Origin: Solibacillus sp. R5-41
GTDB taxonomy: Bacteria; Bacillota; Bacilli; Bacillales_A; Planococcaceae
Direction of reading: 5' to 3'
Length of the DNA: 64,000 nt
Assembly (NCBI RefSeq): GCF_002736105.1
Contig: NZ_CP024123.1
Span: 2,038,001-2,102,000 of the forward strand
The notes beneath the pieces are model-generated. The model was given only the letters and a program-made list of their open reading frames with translations, searched no databases and was not told the origin of the DNA. Both the position numbers and the translations under genes were made by a program. How positions within the stretch are numbered: the first letter of the stretch is position 1; every line of letters starts with the position of its first letter. Positions 61,389-64,000 of this stretch are shown piece by piece.

Positions 61389-62666
61389 TTACGCTGCCTC
61401 TCCAAGACAGTAGAGATCTTTCATCATAAGTTGCTCGTTAAAATACACTTTCTTTTTACAAATACCATGTAATATTTTCAGTAATTTACCACAGAGAACT
61501 ACCATCGATTGCTTACCCCGTAAGGGATTCTGATTCCTTGTGGTGTAGTATTCGTGAAGTTGTTTGAATGCTAGGTTATGCCGAATCAAAGGAACAATCA
61601 CTTTGAAAAGGATATGTCTAAGTCTCTTACGTCCACGTTTTGATATATGCTTTTGACCCTTATGTTGACCAGAAGAGTTTTCACGTAATGTTAGTCCCGC
61701 TAGTTTAATGAGTTGGCGTGGATTTTCGTAAAGTGAAAAACTCCCTACTTCGGAAAGTAGATCAACAATTGTCGCATCTCCTAAACCTGGTACTGACGCG
61801 AGTAGGTCATATTCCATCGTTGTCTTTGCCAATTCAGTTAATTGGTCATTCACTGCTTCGATTTCAGTTTCTAATAAGCGAAACTGACGTAGGAGTGTGG
61901 CGATTTCATGTTTGGCCATCTTTTGTCCTTCTGTCAGTCCTATAGAGTTTGAAGCCTTTTCAATGAGTAGCTTAGCTTTTGGTAGTTGTGGAGCTCTCAT
62001 ACCCCCTACCTGACGGTAGAAAAATACAAGTTCTTCCGCGGTTTTCCCTTGAATGTCCTGTGGCATTGGTGTTCTTTCTAATGCAGTAAGTGCCATTTTT
62101 CCGAAAGAAGGAAAGACTTGAGTGAATTCAGGAAAATATCGATCGAGCCAACGAATGATTCGATTTTTAATACTTGCTAGATCTTCCGTTAACTTTAATC
62201 TAAGAGTAGAACCAATCCTTAGTTCAGCTTCTACTTCTTTTAATATTCGTGGATAGCTAAAGCGTCCATCTTTCAATAACCGTGCGATGACTAATGCATC
62301 TTTTTTATCATTCTTAGTCGGCAAATTATCATCAAGTTCTTTCGAACGTTTGACGTGCATTGGATTCACCATGACAAGTGGGATTCCGTATTGATCTAAG
62401 AAATAGGCTAAGTTCATCCAGTAGTGGCCTGTAGGCTCAATCCCTATTATTACTTCAGTTTTCTTAGCTTCCTTCATCATTTGACGAATCTTTTCATACA
62501 AATTTTCGAAACCTTCTTTCGATTGATGTACCGCAAAAGCTTTTTCTATTACTCGCCCGCGTTCATCAACAAAACATGCGTAATGAATACGCTTAGCAAT
62601 ATCCATGCCGACAACCAGTGTATTTTCAGTAACTTGATTAATTTTGTTATTCCATTTAGAATGCAT
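61389..62666 (-). CDS. IS110-family transposase, copy 3
   Basis: The 425-residue protein from the ATG at 62666 differs from the other copies by very few residues (FPSFG for FPTFG, and LYCLGEAA for LYSLGEAA at the end). The catalytic residues are intact. Confidence 0.93.
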   Translation of the reverse strand: MHSKWNNKINQVTENTLVVGMDIAKRIHYACFVDERGRVIEKAFAVHQSKEGFENLYEKIRQMMKEAKKTEVIIGIEPTGHYWMNLAYFLDQYGIPLVMVNPMHVKRSKELDDNLPTKNDKKDALVIARLLKDGRFSYPRILKEVEAELRIGSTLRLKLTEDLASIKNRIIRWLDRYFPEFTQVFPSFGKMALTALERTPMPQDIQGKTAEELVFFYRQVGGMRAPQLPKAKLLIEKASNSIGLTEGQKMAKHEIATLLRQFRLLETEIEAVNDQLTELAKTTMEYDLLASVPGLGDATIVDLLSEVGSFSLYENPRQLIKLAGLTLRENSSGQHKGQKHISKRGRKRLRHILFKVIVPLIRHNLAFKQLHEYYTTRNQNPLRGKQSMVVLCGKLLKILHGICKKKVYFNEQLMMKDLYCLGEAA

Positions 62667-62776
62667 AAAGGAGTCCTCCTTGTTTGATGATGGGTCAATG
62701 GTCGTTGACACTCATGCATCATACTAGAGGGCTCCTTTTCTTTCAAGACCTCGAACATCTTTCAAACAGGAATGCT

Positions 62777-62900
62777 GCTCCGTTAGTTTAAGTGTAACAT
62801 TTCACAATAGATCACCGAAGCCTACTTGATGTTTTAGACATAAAAATAGACCATCGAAATGATGGTCTTGTTTAACTAAAGCCCCCTTTAGTTGAAGAAG
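62777..62900 (-). repeat. Array boundary element with long spacer, copy B
   Basis: GCTCCGTTAGTTTAAGTG, then a spacer nearly identical to 58222-58330 including the AGACCATC/GATGGTCT terminator, then half-core AAAGCCCCCTTTAGTTGAAG. Confidence 0.85.
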
Positions 62901-63107
62901 AATAGAGACGCTCCTTAATCAATCGCGCTCTATAAAAGAATAAAGGAATTAAAAACACGAATGCAAATTAGCTTATTCTTCTTAAACTAACGTCATCCTC
63001 ACTTAAGATAAGAGGGCAAAGTAAAATTAACTCTTTTTCCCATAAGGAATATTCATTTCGTTCAGTAATCAGTATCATTTTTCTGGCGAAATGAAATTAC
63101 TTAATTA
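62901..63107. other. Right edge of the array, no gene
   Basis: A last worn core, TTCTTCTTAAACTAACGTCA, lies near 62976-62996. To its right no further repeat is seen, so the array ends here within the window. Confidence 0.6.
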
Positions 63108-63956
63108 TTATTCAGCGGAAACCCTCTTCATTAATCGCTTTAATTTATTTTCTGTTTCTGTTTCCTCTACTGGTGTATAGATGCTACACCGTAAATCCAT
63201 ATCGCCTTGAACTTGAAGAGAAGTTAAATTAAACAACATTTTCCCTGCTTTTGCATGTCTGAATTCAATTATCATTTCTGGAGCCTTACTCACTTGACTT
63301 TCTTGCCATAAATCCTGGAATTCTGAATGTGAATGACTCATTTCTTCAATAAATTGGTTATACCATTCATCGCCTAAATAGTGTCCATAATAGGTACGGA
63401 AAATAGAAAGAAAACCTTTAGCAAAATGTTCCCAATTAACGGCCAATGCTTTAAATTCTTTTCTAATGAAAACTAAACGAATCAGATTTCTTTGACTATT
63501 CGGTATTTGTTCAAAATCTAAAAAAACATGAGCAGCTGCAGGATTCCAACCTACAATATGACAATGCCGATCCGTAATGATAGTCGGACAATATGTTAAT
63601 TCAGCTAAAATTCGTTTTAGAGAAGGGTTTAGCTCTGATTGATTCTTTTTTAGATTTGTAATTTCCGATTTTACTTCTAATGCCAGGTCGTATAAGTAGT
63701 CTGTTTCATCTTTACTTAATTGCAATGCTGTAGAAATACAATCAAGTACGCTTGAAGATACTTTTATATCTCTTCCTTGCTCTAGCCATGTATACCAAGT
63801 GGTACTTACACCTGCTAATTGTGCAACCTCTTCTCTTCGTAACCCAGGTGTCCTTCTCCGAGTTCCGGCAGGCAAACCAATAGACTCTGGCTTAATTTGG
63901 GCACGCTTAGCTTTTAAGAATGTCGACACAGCTTCTAGCCTAGTTTTATCATTCAT
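63108..63956 (-). CDS. XRE regulator with MmyB-like ligand-binding domain
   Basis: The 282-residue product has an N-terminal helix-turn-helix (RTPGLRREEVAQLAGVSTTW, WLEQGRDIKVS) and a PAS-like MmyB domain (YCPTIITDRHCHIVGWNPAA, RNLIRLVFI). These regulators usually bind a fatty-acid-like or other small ligand. It has no array element after its start and is probably part of the core chromosome. Confidence 0.85.
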   Translation of the reverse strand: MNDKTRLEAVSTFLKAKRAQIKPESIGLPAGTRRRTPGLRREEVAQLAGVSTTWYTWLEQGRDIKVSSSVLDCISTALQLSKDETDYLYDLALEVKSEITNLKKNQSELNPSLKRILAELTYCPTIITDRHCHIVGWNPAAAHVFLDFEQIPNSQRNLIRLVFIRKEFKALAVNWEHFAKGFLSIFRTYYGHYLGDEWYNQFIEEMSHSHSEFQDLWQESQVSKAPEMIIEFRHAKAGKMLFNLTSLQVQGDMDLRCSIYTPVEETETENKLKRLMKRVSAE

Positions 63957-64000
63957 TATTAAAACTCCTCATCCTATCAATTTAACCTAGTATTTATTAT

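Larger units (their letters stand above)
61020..62776 (-). mobile_element. IS110-family insertion sequence, copy 3 (1757 bp)
   Basis: Same length as the other two, with more substitutions. The most telling is T at 61306 in the target-like stretch, where copies 1 and 2 have C. Confidence 0.92.

Noticed and set aside
29362-63000. A CRISPR array
   Set aside because: The repeats are spaced by whole genes of variable size, vary among themselves and contain terminators. No cas gene is seen.
29362-63000. Canonical integron attC sites with an IntI integrase
   Set aside because: The cores differ from GTTRRRY/RYYYAAC at one position each, the palindrome is a perfect short stem and no IntI-like gene is in the window. 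I keep the word integron-like only.

Overview
The window looks like chromosomal DNA of a low-GC, spore-forming Gram-positive rod, most like Lysinibacillus/Solibacillus (Planococcaceae/Caryophanaceae). Support comes from strong AGGAGG-type ribosome binding sites, a secreted protein with three SLH domains, a Spo0E-type protein, a Cys-rich spore-coat-like protein, a SigV/RsiV-type pair and an RRNPP-type regulator. This placement is inferred from gene content only.

Layout. (1) 1-3108: a decayed phage-like insertion between two 66-bp direct repeats, carrying holin and lysin remnants, an SLH-transglutaminase protein and the N-terminal stump of a tyrosine recombinase. (2) 3117-8522: a large SF1 helicase with its partner gene, an MCP remnant and a YbgC/FadM-type thioesterase. 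(3) 8463-15659: a second degenerate integrated element, bounded by a perfect 32-bp repeat inside the thioesterase gene and ending in a broken integrase. It holds a DUF3231 protein, RusA, a Spo0E-like protein, a tRNA-like RNA of 196 nt with about 120 nt inserted, and a small HCSCRLC protein preceded by a possible leader-peptide attenuator. (4) 15958-28000: a SatD/DUF3307 pair, a SnoaL-like protein, an ABC exporter with a divergent RRNPP regulator and a candidate signal peptide, then a five-gene fatty-acid beta-oxidation operon with its TetR regulator. (5) 29.36-63.0 kb: the most unusual part. About 30 mostly single-gene units, nearly all on the minus strand, are separated by a repeated intergenic element. 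The element has a palindrome of the type AACTAAC-CTGCCCC-GTTAGTT, an intrinsic terminator, and a second half-core AACTAACGGGGGC placed right after, or overlapping, the stop codon of the upstream gene. The genes are classic accessory functions: Nudix, GNAT, APH-like kinase, signal peptidase, CPBP protease, GrpB, alpha/beta hydrolase, DUF1835, lipoproteins and many tiny membrane proteins. The architecture resembles an integron cassette array, but the cores differ from canonical attC sites and no intact integrase is present here.

Three 1757-bp IS110-family elements sit exactly inside the palindromic core, each splitting it at the dinucleotide CT. Their noncoding part downstream of the transposase holds a 13-nt stretch matching the target at 12 positions. 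In the third copy this stretch carries a one-base change that is mirrored in that copy's own target flank. This is what a bridge-RNA-guided element specialised for cassette boundaries would show. A truncated tnsA with tandem 20-bp repeats lies near the left edge of the array.

All assignments come from reading the sequence. No database search was run.
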